Shown here: positions 48,993-57,348 of the stretch, piece by piece
Layout of the letters: each line of letters starts with the position of its first letter
Numbering within the stretch: the stretch's first letter is position 1
Assembly (NCBI GenBank): GCA_029855935.1
Contig: JAGSHN010000019.1
Span: forward strand, 1 to 64,000
DNA: 64,000 nucleotides
Source: Candidatus Thorarchaeota archaeon
GTDB lineage: Archaea; Asgardarchaeota; Thorarchaeia; Thorarchaeales; Thorarchaeaceae
Direction: 5' to 3'
Position numbers and translations under genes: made by a program
Notes under the pieces: model-generated
Told to the model about the DNA's origin: nothing
Databases searched by the model: none
The model's input: the letters and a program-made list of their open reading frames with translations, nothing else

Positions 48993-50084
48993 TCACACCA
49001 CCCCCAGCATCGGGAACACGTAGACCAGCGCGACCTGTACTATGAAGAGTGACAGGATGGCAAGCGGGACCATAACCCTCCAGGCGTAGCGCACAATCTG
49101 ATCGATACGCCATCGTGCGAATGCAGCCCGCATGTTCGACAGAATCACCACGACGACAGCGGACTTCAGCATGAAGACCAGCGGATAGTACACCCATCCG
49201 ACCCAGGTCGTCGCAGCCAGTGTTGCAAAGTCCACTGAGAACAGCCGGAGTGGGATGAACTCAAGCAGGTACGGTCCTCCGAGAAACAGCGTCGTCGCCA
49301 GTCCTGCGCTGTACACGAGAAGGATGTCCTCAGCGAGGTGAATCAGCGCGAGCTTCTTGCCACTGTACTCGACCTGCCAGCCATGAACAATCTCAGTCTC
49401 GGCGTGGCTCACGTCGAAGGGTATGCGCTCGAGCTCGGCCTCGCTTGTGATCAGGAATATGATGAAGGGTAGCATAAGCAGCCAGACGGTCGCAGGGCTT
49501 GACCGAACGAGGGTGTTCATTATGGTGCTGACGGACAGGCTACCCGCCAGAGTGGCAGGGATGATCAGGGCGATGATGAGCGGAATCTCAAAGCTGACCA
49601 ACAGCATACCCGTGCGTGCCGCCCCAGTCTGACCGAACGGGTTTGAGGAGAAGTATCCCGCGAGGATGATGAGTATTGCCACGAGGGTGCTGAGGAACAG
49701 TATCAGTATGAGGTCACCCTCAAAGCTCAGGATACCCTGAACGCCCGGCATGCTTGGGTTCACGTCCACCACTGGTAGGAACATGCAGAGGGTGAGGCTG
49801 AGAACCAGCATCACCACTGGGACTGCAGCGAATCCGCGTCCGTCGGCCTTCTCTGGCGTGAGGTCCTCCTTGCCCAGCAGCTTGAAGAAGTCCATCAGAG
49901 GCTGGAGGATTCCCCTCCATCCGGTGTGAAGCGGGCCTATTCGGTTCTGCATTCTCGCGTAGACCTTTCTGTCTACCCACTCCCAGAGGAGTGCCAGAGT
50001 TGTGATGAACAGGATTCCAGGAAAGACTAGGACCCAGAGTATCTGTAGGAGTATGTCCAGAGGCGTCGAGGCGAAGATCTGCAT
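48993..50084 (-). CDS. membrane anchor subunit (NuoH/HycD/EchB homologue) of the hydrogenase complex
   Basis: The 363-residue protein has eight or nine helices. NuoH landmarks are R-K-V-Y-A-R-M-Q-N-R-I-G-P (about 35-47), L-M-D-F-F-K-L-L-G-K-E-D (about 63-74), E-L-E-R-I-P-F-D-V-S-H-A-E-T-E-I-V-H-G-W (215-234 region) and Y-S-G-K-K-L-A-L-I. The Glu-rich loop is the link between the redox module and the membrane in all complex I and group 4 enzymes. It begins 4 bases after the large-subunit gene. Confidence 0.92.
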   Translation of the reverse strand: MQIFASTPLDILLQILWVLVFPGILFITTLALLWEWVDRKVYARMQNRIGPLHTGWRGILQPLMDFFKLLGKEDLTPEKADGRGFAAVPVVMLVLSLTLCMFLPVVDVNPSMPGVQGILSFEGDLILILFLSTLVAILIILAGYFSSNPFGQTGAARTGMLLVSFEIPLIIALIIPATLAGSLSVSTIMNTLVRSSPATVWLLMLPFIIFLITSEAELERIPFDVSHAETEIVHGWQVEYSGKKLALIHLAEDILLVYSAGLATTLFLGGPYLLEFIPLRLFSVDFATLAATTWVGWVYYPLVFMLKSAVVVVILSNMRAAFARWRIDQIVRYAWRVMVPLAILSLFIVQVALVYVFPMLGVV

Positions 50085-50088
50085 CTCC

Positions 50089-51318
50089 TCACTCCTCCCT
50101 CCTCGGGTGCATCTTGTACCATTTGTTCGCCCGGACGCGCATCACATCCAGTGGGACCAGCTCCATCGTATCGTCCTCGGCATCGACTATGACGACCCTG
50201 TCGGTGCAGCTGTAGCACGGGTCGATGGCTGCAAGGATTATCGGGGCGTCCGCGAGATAGTTTCCTCTCAGTGTGTGCGCCATCGATACCCAGTTGGCGT
50301 GAGTCGGCGCCCGCACCTTGATTCTCTCGGGCTTGTCGGTGCCGTTGGTCACCAGATAGTGAATGAGCTCTCCCCGCGGTGCCTCGTGACGTGCGAGGAC
50401 CTCGTTTGGCTGAATCCGCGGACGGACGCGCTCACGGATAGGGCCGTCTGGCATGTTCTGGAGCAACCAGCGGCACATATCGATTGCCTGCAGTGTCTCG
50501 ACGACTCTGACGACCGAACGGCCCGCGACATCGCATCTGTCACTGAGGACCATCTCGAAGTCGCCAGTGTCCATCATAGGTATGTAGGCCTGTGTCGGGT
50601 CATTGAATCTGACGTCAACCGGGACATTGCTCCCCCGTGCCGTGGGACCAACGGCGCCTGTTCTCTTTGCAACATCAGTCTCCAGAATTCCCACACCCGC
50701 GACGCGATCCCAGAAGGTCTTCTCATAGATGACGACATCGCGATAGTACTTCATTCGTTCCTCTAGCCTGTCGAGACCCCTCAACAGCCTCGGTACGAGT
50801 TCGTCTGGGACGTTTCTCCGTACACCGCCAACGGTGTTCATATCATGGTGAACCCTGTTACCTGAGATGCTCTCGAGCATGTCCATCACGACCTCGCGGT
50901 CGCGCCACGTGTACATGAACGCCGTGTCAAAGCCCACCTCGTGGAACGCCACGCCGAGCCAGAGGATGTGAGAGTGAATCCTATCGAGCTCCCAGATCAG
51001 TGTCCTGATGTACTTGGCCCGCTCCGGGATCTCGACCTCGGCGGCGAACTCCACGGCCTGGGCGTAGTTCCCGTTGTGAGTGGCGGAACAGATGCCACAG
51101 ATGCGGGCCAACAGGTACAGGTTCTGGATGTGAGTGTTGGACTCTGCGAGCTTCTCCACGCCTCTGTGATTATAGCCGATGTTTACCTCAGCATCGACTA
51201 TGTACTCACCCTCTATTGTCAGCTTGAACATCCCGGGCTCCTTCAGTGCCGGATGCTGTGGGCCTATCGGGATGGACACACGCGGTGGGATGACGACTCT
51301 CTTCTCTGTGCTGGTCAC
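50089..51318 (-). CDS. group 4 [NiFe]-hydrogenase large subunit (NuoD/HycE-C homologue) with intact nickel site
   Basis: The 409-residue protein is a NuoD homologue that keeps all four metal cysteines: L1 A-R-I-C-G-I-C-S-A-T-H (C74, C77, H81) and L2 D-P-C-Y-S-C-T-D-R (C368, C371). True complex I NuoD has lost them. The 35-residue tail after R374 matches the part removed by the maturation protease in HycE-type subunits (D-P-C-x-x-C-T-D-R is cut after Arg). The enzyme should therefore make or use H2 at a Ni-Fe site. A gap of 1 base separates it from the 30-kDa subunit gene. No hyp or protease genes are in the window. Confidence 0.92.
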   Translation of the reverse strand: MTSTEKRVVIPPRVSIPIGPQHPALKEPGMFKLTIEGEYIVDAEVNIGYNHRGVEKLAESNTHIQNLYLLARICGICSATHNGNYAQAVEFAAEVEIPERAKYIRTLIWELDRIHSHILWLGVAFHEVGFDTAFMYTWRDREVVMDMLESISGNRVHHDMNTVGGVRRNVPDELVPRLLRGLDRLEERMKYYRDVVIYEKTFWDRVAGVGILETDVAKRTGAVGPTARGSNVPVDVRFNDPTQAYIPMMDTGDFEMVLSDRCDVAGRSVVRVVETLQAIDMCRWLLQNMPDGPIRERVRPRIQPNEVLARHEAPRGELIHYLVTNGTDKPERIKVRAPTHANWVSMAHTLRGNYLADAPIILAAIDPCYSCTDRVVIVDAEDDTMELVPLDVMRVRANKWYKMHPRREE

Positions 51319-51319
51319 T

Positions 51320-51889
51320 CTACATCTCCTCCCTTGGCTTGGGTCCTGTTGTCTTCGAACGCTCCATCAGTCCACGCGGGTCGGACCAGTCCTTGCGCAG
51401 AGGATACTCGCCTCTTGGCCAGTTCTCAGGCAGTTCGCAGCGTCTCGGGTTCGGGTGGCCGACGGGGACTATTCCGAAGAGCTCCCGGATCTCGTTCTCC
51501 ACGAACTCCGCGCCCGGTACGAGGTCGGTGATCGACGGATACTCTGGCCTGTCACGTGGGACGTTGACCCTGATTGTGATGGCGACTCTCTGGCTGTTCA
51601 GGAAGAAGTGATAGTTTGCCTGCAGCTCCTCTCCCAGGTCCCTGCCTGAGAGTGTGCCGAACTGCCACATATCGTGTTCCCGCTGCATGTACTGGATGAA
51701 CTCTCTGAGCCTGTCCGGATGAACCCTCACGAAGACCCTCCTCGGCTGGACATGTACATAGCACTCGTCGACCACAAGGGCGTCGCCCATATCGGCAATG
51801 ATCCTGTCCAGTATCTCATACTCCGTCTTGTGGGTGTCGTCGCGTGGTGCTGGGCGCCTCTCGGTCGTCTCTGCCTCTACACTGCTCAT
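51320..51889 (-). CDS. 30-kDa subunit (NuoC/EchD/HycE-N homologue) of the hydrogenase complex
   Basis: In this 189-residue protein the NuoC fold ends with the typical P-S-I-T-D-L-V-P-G-A-E-F-V-E-N-E-I, then F-G-I-V-P-V-G-H-P, and N-W-P-R-G-E-Y-P-L-R-K-D-W. It overlaps the small-subunit gene by 4 bases (ATGA), showing translational coupling. It contacts the large subunit in the peripheral arm. The N-terminal 25 residues are charged and variable. Confidence 0.9.
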   Translation of the reverse strand: MSSVEAETTERRPAPRDDTHKTEYEILDRIIADMGDALVVDECYVHVQPRRVFVRVHPDRLREFIQYMQREHDMWQFGTLSGRDLGEELQANYHFFLNSQRVAITIRVNVPRDRPEYPSITDLVPGAEFVENEIRELFGIVPVGHPNPRRCELPENWPRGEYPLRKDWSDPRGLMERSKTTGPKPREEM

Positions 51890-52416
51890 ATCTCAGCCAC
51901 CTCCGTCTCGATAGTGCCGCACTCTGGTGATGGTGGTGCGGGCTCCTCAAACTCGGGGGCCAGCTGTGCAGGCTCCACTCCCATCATGTCGGCCAGCACC
52001 CTCAGGAGCTGGTACGCACCGTAGGTGATTGCTGCTGGCTTAGGCGGACAGCCTGGGATGTAGGCCGTCACAGGGATTGCTTGGTCAACGCCACCGAGGA
52101 CATTGTATGCCCCTCTGAACACTCCCCCACTACAGGCACACGACCCGACCGCGACCACATACTTCGGTTCGGCCATCTGCTCGTAGATTCTCTGTAGTCG
52201 TGGCTTGATCTGCTCTGTGACGGGTCCGGTGCACAGCATTATGTCAGCGTGACGCGGGCTTCCGACGAGCTTGACACCAAACCGCTCAAGGTCGAGTCGC
52301 GGCATCAGGGCGGCAATTATCTCGATGTCACAGCCGTTGCAGCTCCCACTATTGAAGTGGAACACCCACGGCGACTTCACCTTCGCCTTGTTGAAGAGTC
52401 TCTTCAGGAATCCCAT
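51886..52416 (-). CDS. hydrogenase small subunit (NuoB/HycG/EchC homologue)
   Basis: The 176-residue protein carries the proximal [4Fe-4S] site: S-G-S-C-N-G-C-D-I-E (C26, C29), G-S-C-A-C-S-G-G (C93, with C95 nearby) and P-G-C-P-P (C123). The C-x2-C form is the hydrogenase version; complex I NuoB has two adjacent Cys there. It follows the NuoA-like gene by 21 bases and overlaps the 30-kDa subunit gene by 4. It hands electrons between the ferredoxin subunit and the Ni-Fe site. Confidence 0.92.
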   Translation of the reverse strand: MGFLKRLFNKAKVKSPWVFHFNSGSCNGCDIEIIAALMPRLDLERFGVKLVGSPRHADIMLCTGPVTEQIKPRLQRIYEQMAEPKYVVAVGSCACSGGVFRGAYNVLGGVDQAIPVTAYIPGCPPKPAAITYGAYQLLRVLADMMGVEPAQLAPEFEEPAPPSPECGTIETEVAEI

Positions 52417-52437
52417 GTGTGATGCCCTCCTTGTTGT

Positions 52438-52776
52438 TCACTCATTCTCCGGTGTATGAGACACGTAGGCTGCAGCCACAAGCGTGATGATCAGGTACAC
52501 AATGACAACCAGTCCGGGGTTCGACCATGAGAGAAAGAGAACGAAGCCGATGATATCGAACAGCATAAAGTACAGGGCGTAGTTGAAGAAGTGCAGATGG
52601 AACTGCACCTTTCCACCCAAGAACGCGGGCTCTCCACAGGCGTAGGCCTCAACGGCAGCGCCTGTCCTCCGGGAGGGTGGTGCATATGCCCTCCCCATCA
52701 GGAGGAGCATCCCCGCAAAGATGAGGCTCAGTGCAACGACCAGTATGAGTCCCAGTACCAGCTCCATGCCTACCAC
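52438..52776 (-). CDS. nuoA: NuoA-like membrane subunit, first gene of the hydrogenase cluster
   Basis: The 112-residue protein has three helices (about 5-28, 61-82, 85-106). Between the first two it has A-V-E-A-Y-A-C-G-E-P-A-F-L-G-G and V-Q-F-H-L-H-F-F-N-Y-A-L-Y-F-M-L-F-D, the Y-x-C-G and F-x-x-x-x-L-x-F-x-x-F-D signatures of NuoA/NdhC/FpoA. Canonical group 4 hydrogenases such as Ech, Hyc and Mbh lack NuoA. Its presence at the head of a hydrogenase operon is unusual. ATG at 52776 lies about 38 bases after a TATA-like box. Confidence 0.9.
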   Translation of the reverse strand: MVGMELVLGLILVVALSLIFAGMLLLMGRAYAPPSRRTGAAVEAYACGEPAFLGGKVQFHLHFFNYALYFMLFDIIGFVLFLSWSNPGLVVIVYLIITLVAAAYVSHTPENE

Positions 52777-52813
52777 TGTCCTGCGTGATACGGGCCGCGC
52801 GCATCAGGTCGTA

Positions 52814-52822
52814 CTAATATGC
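52814..52822 (-). promoter_or_regulatory. TATA-like promoter of the hydrogenase operon
   Basis: The minus strand reads GCATATTAG, about 38-46 bases before the ATG of the NuoA-like gene. The rest of the 186-base gap is GC-rich. Confidence 0.4.
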
Positions 52823-52962
52823 TTGGTGGTCGAGGCGGCAGACCTGAGCCCAGTGTCAAGTCCTGCCGTACGGTCACAGCGTCTTCCGAACGGGCTCGAC
52901 GCAGACAATGATATCTCTCTCCACGTAGAACACAGTACCCCTTGCTGGCGATGTCCCTCCCC

Positions 52963-53502
52963 CTATGGAGGCTGTTCTGCATCTCCACTCTCTAGATGCC
53001 TGCGGTAGATCTTGGCCAGCTCAATGTAGGACTTGGCCCCGACGGCAAAGGCGTTCTTTAGGGTCTCGGAGACCTCCTTGACGACCTTTCCAGGGATGCC
53101 CAACACCAGCGAGTTTGGCGGTATCACCGTGTTCTCGGTCACCACTGCTCCCGCACCGACGACACTATCATCACCGACCTTGGCCCCTGTGAGAACAATG
53201 GCGCCAATGCCCACAACACATCTGTCGCCAATCTCACACGCGTGGATGACCGCATTGTGCCCAGCGGTGACATAGTCGCCGATGTAGGCGCCATTGCCGA
53301 AGGTGGTGTGCACGGTCACATTGTCCTGTATCGAGGTGCCCTTTCCCACCCGGATCTCGTTCATATCACCGCGCAGGACGGCAAACTCCCAGATGGAGGT
53401 GTCTTCGTCGACCTCGACATCGCCAATCAGTGACGCTCTGGGCGACACGTACGCCCGTGGATGGACTCTTGGAAACTTGTCCTCGAAGCGGTACAGTCCC
53501 AA
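52963..53502 (-). CDS. gamma-carbonic-anhydrase-like hexapeptide-repeat protein
   Basis: The 179-residue protein has a left-handed beta-helix of I-G-D/V-G-x hexapeptides (I-G-D-V-E-V, I-R-V-G-K-G, I-G-D-Y-V-T, V-G-I-G-A-I). The three metal His of gamma carbonic anhydrases are in place: H65 (V-T-V-H-T-T), H82 (A-G-H-N) and H87 (V-I-H-A). A C-terminal helix follows. Related proteins bind zinc, iron or CoA esters. It lies upstream of the hydrogenase cluster on the same strand with a 186-base gap. CO2 hydration is plausible, but many members are inactive. Confidence 0.85.
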   Translation of the reverse strand: MGLYRFEDKFPRVHPRAYVSPRASLIGDVEVDEDTSIWEFAVLRGDMNEIRVGKGTSIQDNVTVHTTFGNGAYIGDYVTAGHNAVIHACEIGDRCVVGIGAIVLTGAKVGDDSVVGAGAVVTENTVIPPNSLVLGIPGKVVKEVSETLKNAFAVGAKSYIELAKIYRRHLESGDAEQPP

Positions 53503-53604
53503 CTCTCAGCACCAATCAGTTCACAGCCCAACGGTTCCTTAAGCTTATGTATTGCACCACTTCCATGTGAGGGTCGGAGTGATCTCACATTGCCGTGGAC
53601 CCCG

Positions 53605-54207
53605 ATGCACTATCCACTGGCCTACGTGCTCAGACGTGTTGACAAGCGTCTATCGCTCCCTGCGCTCACTGTCGGAGCTGTGCTGCCTGACGTCGAGGTG
53701 CCCATTCTGATTCTCTTCTTTCCGACCCTCCCCGACCATCTTGTACTGCATAGTCTGCTGGGCGCCCTGACAATCGGTGTGGCAATGGGAGTCCTCGTCA
53801 CCCGTCTGTTCTATGCGCCACTGATGGGGCGGCTCTTCGCCCTAGACAGACAGCGTCTAGACCGCGAGTGTAGGCTGTCGCCAATGCTCGTCGTTTCGAC
53901 GGTATTGGGCCTGCTCAGTCATCTCGGAATTGACTATCTGATGCATCCGTTCAACCCGCTCCTCTGGCCGCTGGTCGATCCCTATTCGTTGCCGGGCCCC
54001 CTTGTTGTCCTCCTCGCAGCAGACGGTGATCTCTCAATCGGCTTCTTCAATGCTGCGCTTGTGACCAACAGCCTGATGGTAATTGCGTGGCTGACCATAT
54101 TGTTCGTGGAACGTGGTCCCAGGCTGTGGACTCATCTCTGGGTGGCACCACAGTCGGGCTATAGCAAGCCGCTCTCCGTGGTCACAGATGCTGAAGCCAC
54201 AGTGTGA
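53605..54207 (+). CDS. membrane protein of DUF4184/DUF457 (metal-dependent hydrolase-like) type
   Basis: The 200-residue protein starts at ATG 53605 (M-H-Y-P-L-A-Y). Hydrophobic helices alternate with His-containing turns: P-D-V-E-V-P, L-V-L-H-S-L-L-G and L-S-H-L-G-I-D-Y-L-M-H-P. The His/Asp pattern in membrane turns is characteristic of DUF4184/YdjM-like proteins, some annotated as metal-dependent hydrolases. Longer starts (to 53461) add residues unlike protein. It is divergent from the carbonic-anhydrase-like gene, with promoter sequence around CCTTAAGCTTATG (53538-53550). Activity is unproven for the family. Confidence 0.6.
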   Translation: MHYPLAYVLRRVDKRLSLPALTVGAVLPDVEVPILILFFPTLPDHLVLHSLLGALTIGVAMGVLVTRLFYAPLMGRLFALDRQRLDRECRLSPMLVVSTVLGLLSHLGIDYLMHPFNPLLWPLVDPYSLPGPLVVLLAADGDLSIGFFNAALVTNSLMVIAWLTILFVERGPRLWTHLWVAPQSGYSKPLSVVTDAEATV

Positions 54208-54239
54208 GCGAGTTCTCGGGTTGCATGCGAGGGAGTCGT

Positions 54240-54800
54240 CTACGAGGCCTGTGTCAAGGCTCTCTCTCCAGCCTTCATTCCCAGCTCCAGAGCCTTGAGA
54301 TTAGTCTCGGCGAAACGCGGCCATCGTTGAACTATCCGGTCCTTGAGTCCCTCAATTGAGACGGCCTTGGTGATGACAGAGAAGGCACCGAGCATCACCA
54401 CGTTGGTCGCCTGCTTTGTGCCGACCTCCTTGTCTGCAATCCTTGTTGCGGGTATCTTGTACACCCTGACCCCCCTCGGTAGGTCCCCCTCAATCTCCAC
54501 GAGGTCCTCATCCACTATCAGGACGCCGTTCTCCTTCAGACCATCCTTGTACGACAGGTAGGCTGCCCTGCTCATCGCGATGAACACGTCGGGCTCCTGT
54601 ACCTTTGGATAGTCGATCTCCTCCTCATCGTCCATCACAACCTCGCCCTTGCTCGCACCGCCTCTGGCCTCTGGACCGTAGGACTGTGTCTGCACAACGA
54701 ACTTTCCGTCGTAGAGAGCTGCGGTCTCTCCCAGTATTACTGCCATCGTCACTATGCCCTGTCCGCCAAAGCCAGCTATCCTGATCTCATATCGGGTCAT
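54240..54800 (-). CDS. korC: 2-oxoacid:ferredoxin oxidoreductase gamma subunit
   Basis: The 186-residue protein begins R-I-A-G-F-G-G-Q-G-I-V-T-M-A, then T-Q-S-Y-G-P-E-A-R-G-G-A-S-K-G-E, the standard gamma-subunit signature. It is the last gene of korDABC and overlaps korB by 4 bases (ATGA). The subunit helps bind CoA in the complex. Length is normal for separate gamma subunits. Confidence 0.93.
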   Translation of the reverse strand: MTRYEIRIAGFGGQGIVTMAVILGETAALYDGKFVVQTQSYGPEARGGASKGEVVMDDEEEIDYPKVQEPDVFIAMSRAAYLSYKDGLKENGVLIVDEDLVEIEGDLPRGVRVYKIPATRIADKEVGTKQATNVVMLGAFSVITKAVSIEGLKDRIVQRWPRFAETNLKALELGMKAGERALTQAS

Positions 54801-55648
54801 CGGGCCTCACTCCTTGCCTTCTCTTGGGCCTTCTTCAGGACCTCCGTGTACTCGGGCTTGTCGATATCTACAAACTCCCCACAGACAATCCTTGAGTCGT
54901 ATTCGAGCTCGGCCTCGTGTGGCGGAAGTCCGTTCTGGATGTCTGCGACCTTGAGGAGGTGTCTATGCATCTCCACGCCATCACCCAGTCTGTTGCTCCT
55001 TCCGTACGATGTGGGACAGGCACCTACTATCTCAACAAATGAGAAGCCCCTCTTCGCAATGGCCTTCTCAATCGACTTGGTCGCTCTTCTCACTTGGACT
55101 GCCGTCCAGCGTGCCACAAAGGTGGCCCCCGATGAGGCCGCGAGTTTGACGAGGTTGAATGGCCATTCGATGTTTCCAATCGGCCGTGGACTGGTCTGTG
55201 TGTATCTCTCGTGTTCGGTGGTCGGACCGAACTGACCACCAGTCATCCCATAGTTGAAGTTGTTGAGGCACACGACCGTGATGTCGATGTTGCGTCTGCA
55301 GGCATGAATCAGATGATTACCACCGATTGCAGCAATGTCGCCGTCACCTGAGACCACTATCACCTCAAGCTCTGGATTGGCTATCTTGACGCCCTCCGCA
55401 AATGCGATTGGGCGGCCGTGCGTTGTGTGGAACGTCCCGGTCTTGAAGTATCCCGAGACGCGTCCCGTGCAACCTATGCCTGAGACTATCACGACCTTGT
55501 TGAAGTCTATTCCGAGATTCTCTATGGCCCGGGCGACCATACCGGTCACTATTCCGATCGAGCAGCCGGGACAGTAGATCCATGGCAGCCTGTCGGTACG
55601 CATGTACTTGGCCAGCGGATGTACGAGAGTGTCAGACTCTGTAGTCAC
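54797..55648 (-). CDS. korB: 2-oxoacid:ferredoxin oxidoreductase beta subunit (TPP-binding)
   Basis: The 283-residue protein has the Cys pair C-P-G-C (26-29), I-G-C-T-G-R near 58-63, and the thiamine pyrophosphate motif G-D-G-D (101-104) with N-N (129-130). It also has Y-G-M-T-G-G-Q-F-G-P-T-T, the pattern of 2-oxoglutarate-type enzymes. It decarboxylates the 2-oxoacid and sends electrons to the FeS subunits. It overlaps korA by 4 bases. Substrate assignment to 2-oxoglutarate is based on family resemblance. Confidence 0.93.
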   Translation of the reverse strand: MTTESDTLVHPLAKYMRTDRLPWIYCPGCSIGIVTGMVARAIENLGIDFNKVVIVSGIGCTGRVSGYFKTGTFHTTHGRPIAFAEGVKIANPELEVIVVSGDGDIAAIGGNHLIHACRRNIDITVVCLNNFNYGMTGGQFGPTTEHERYTQTSPRPIGNIEWPFNLVKLAASSGATFVARWTAVQVRRATKSIEKAIAKRGFSFVEIVGACPTSYGRSNRLGDGVEMHRHLLKVADIQNGLPPHEAELEYDSRIVCGEFVDIDKPEYTEVLKKAQEKARSEAR

Positions 55649-56781
55649 TGTGTAACGACCTCCCTTATCTTCTGCAGTATCTCCTGTGGCAGCTGTGGGG
55701 TCCCCACGGGCTTCCTCATCATATGCACGGGGGTAGTCCCTGCGCTTGCTCGTACCATATGATAGAGCTGGCCCATGTTCTGCTCAGCCACAACTATATG
55801 ACGCACCTCGCTTGCAAGGTCCATTATGGCCCGCTCTGGGAACGGCCATATGGTCTTGAGCCTGAGCAGTCCTGCCTTGAGCCCCTGCCTACGCGCCTCA
55901 CGAATGGCCCTCTTTGCGCTGCGTGATGGAGTACCGTATGCTATGATTGCGACATCAGCGTCGTCGAGTTGGAATCTCTCCATCTCCACGATCTTGTCGA
56001 CATTCCTGAGTATCTTCTCGTTGAGCCTAGTGATCAGCTCCATCTGAACGTCGTCCTTGTCCGACGGATAGCCTCTCCAGTCGTGAGTGAGACCTGTGGC
56101 GTAGAACTGATACCCCGACCCGAAGGTCGCCATTGGTGGGACGAGGTCTTCGTCTGGCTTGAAGGGAAGGTACTCCTCCGGTGGCACTGTGGGCCGTTTG
56201 CGATCTACAATCTCAAGGTCCTTCTCATCCGGGATGACGAGTTTCTCTCGCATATGACCAACGGTCTCGTCCGCGAGGACAAAGACTGGCACCCGGTATT
56301 GTTCAGCAAGATTGAACGCCCTGACTGTCTGGTCGAACATCTCCTGCACAGATGCGGGCGTGAGAGCAATGATCTGGTAGTCTCCGTGGCTCCCCCACTT
56401 GGCCTGCATCACATCGCCCTGCTGCCCTCTCGTCGGCTGTCCAGTGCTCGGACCGCCTCTCATTATATTGACGAGGACGAGTGGTGTCTCGGTCATCACA
56501 GCAAGCCCGATGGCCTCCATCATCAGGCTGACACCCGGTCCTGAAGTGGCAGTCATCGCCTTTGTTCCTGCCCAAGACGCACCAATCACACTGGTTATCG
56601 ACGCAATCTCATCTTCATACTGGACATAGGCGCCACCGACCTGTGGCATCCGGATTGCCATCCACTCCGCAATCTCCGTTGCTGGCGTGATGGGATATCC
56701 TCCGAAGTACCTACAGCCAGCACTCAGCGCGCCCTCCGCACAGGCGACATCGCCCATTGTGAACATCACCCGCTCTGGCAA
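55645..56781 (-). CDS. korA: 2-oxoacid:ferredoxin oxidoreductase alpha subunit
   Basis: The 378-residue protein carries A-C-A-E-G-A-L-S-A-G-C, F-G-G-Y-P-I-T-P-A-T-E-I, E-D-E-I-A-S-I-T-S-V-I-G-A-S-W, T-S-G-P-G-V-S-L-M and G-Q-P-T-R-G-Q-Q-G-D, all landmarks of KorA-type alpha subunits. The C-terminal half contains the pyruvate-ferredoxin-oxidoreductase domain II. It follows korD without a gap, overlapping korB next. The complex oxidises a 2-oxoacid with CoA, giving acyl-CoA, CO2 and reduced ferredoxin. Confidence 0.94.
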   Translation of the reverse strand: MPERVMFTMGDVACAEGALSAGCRYFGGYPITPATEIAEWMAIRMPQVGGAYVQYEDEIASITSVIGASWAGTKAMTATSGPGVSLMMEAIGLAVMTETPLVLVNIMRGGPSTGQPTRGQQGDVMQAKWGSHGDYQIIALTPASVQEMFDQTVRAFNLAEQYRVPVFVLADETVGHMREKLVIPDEKDLEIVDRKRPTVPPEEYLPFKPDEDLVPPMATFGSGYQFYATGLTHDWRGYPSDKDDVQMELITRLNEKILRNVDKIVEMERFQLDDADVAIIAYGTPSRSAKRAIREARRQGLKAGLLRLKTIWPFPERAIMDLASEVRHIVVAEQNMGQLYHMVRASAGTTPVHMMRKPVGTPQLPQEILQKIREVVTQ

Positions 56782-57141
56782 CTACTCGTCCTCCTCCTTC
56801 TCTCTCTTTGCACGCTCCTGCTCGAACTCCGGGATCAGTGTCCCCTCCTGAAGCGTTCCCTTCTCGTATGCCTCTCGTGCCTTCTCTCTCTCTGTCAAGA
56901 AGATCGCCATATCCGGGCATATTCTCTCACAGAACTCGCAGTTCACACACGCATCAATGTCGCACGCCGTGACGGGATGGTACCCCTTCCGGTTGTACTT
57001 GCTCATATCGAGACACAGCACATTCTTCGGGCAGAACTCAACGCAGAGGCCGCACTGCTTGCACTGCTCTTGGAGAATGACCAGAACCTTCTCTCTCTTT
57101 CTGGCCGGTCTTGGTACTATTGGTCTGCGGACGGTTGACAT
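56782..57141 (-). CDS. korD: 2-oxoacid:ferredoxin oxidoreductase delta subunit, 2x[4Fe-4S]
   Basis: The 119-residue protein has two clusters: C-K-Q-C-G-L-C-V-E-F-C-P and C-V-N-C-E-F-C-E-R-I-C-P. A basic N-terminus and a charged C-terminal helix (K-R-E-K-E-E-D-E) flank them. It is the first gene of the korDABC operon; korA follows directly. It passes electrons from the TPP centre to external ferredoxin. An AT-rich TATA-like element (CTTATAG on the minus strand, 57236-57242) lies about 95-101 bases upstream. Confidence 0.92.
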   Translation of the reverse strand: MSTVRRPIVPRPARKREKVLVILQEQCKQCGLCVEFCPKNVLCLDMSKYNRKGYHPVTACDIDACVNCEFCERICPDMAIFLTEREKAREAYEKGTLQEGTLIPEFEQERAKREKEEDE

Positions 57142-57235
57142 CGCTGACTACTCCTTGCCCAACGCGTCATCGGCGGTGATGCGGAGCGTTGACCGATGGT
57201 CTTCTCCATCGGCGACCCTCGCAGAATCCCACCGC

Positions 57236-57242
57236 TATAAGA
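57236..57242 (-). promoter_or_regulatory. TATA-like element of korDABC in the divergent gap
   Basis: On the minus strand the bases read CTTATAG. The 207-base gap to the plus-strand wHTH gene also holds TTAAGTT (57290-57296) and GTATTGTATC (57299-57308), which may serve the plus strand. Confidence 0.3.
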
Positions 57243-57348
57243 GCATTACCTTGTTGGCCTGTCCTCTTCCTGTTGGAAACAGCCACAGTTAAGTTCACGT
57301 ATTGTATCACCTGCACGCACAGACAGAGAACGAGGTGGACTGTGCGTC

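Noticed and set aside
48617-52776. Calling the cluster a true NADH dehydrogenase (complex I)
   Set aside because: The large subunit keeps both C-x2-C nickel ligand pairs and the small subunit has hydrogenase-type C-x2-C; no NuoE/F/G NADH module is present in the window.
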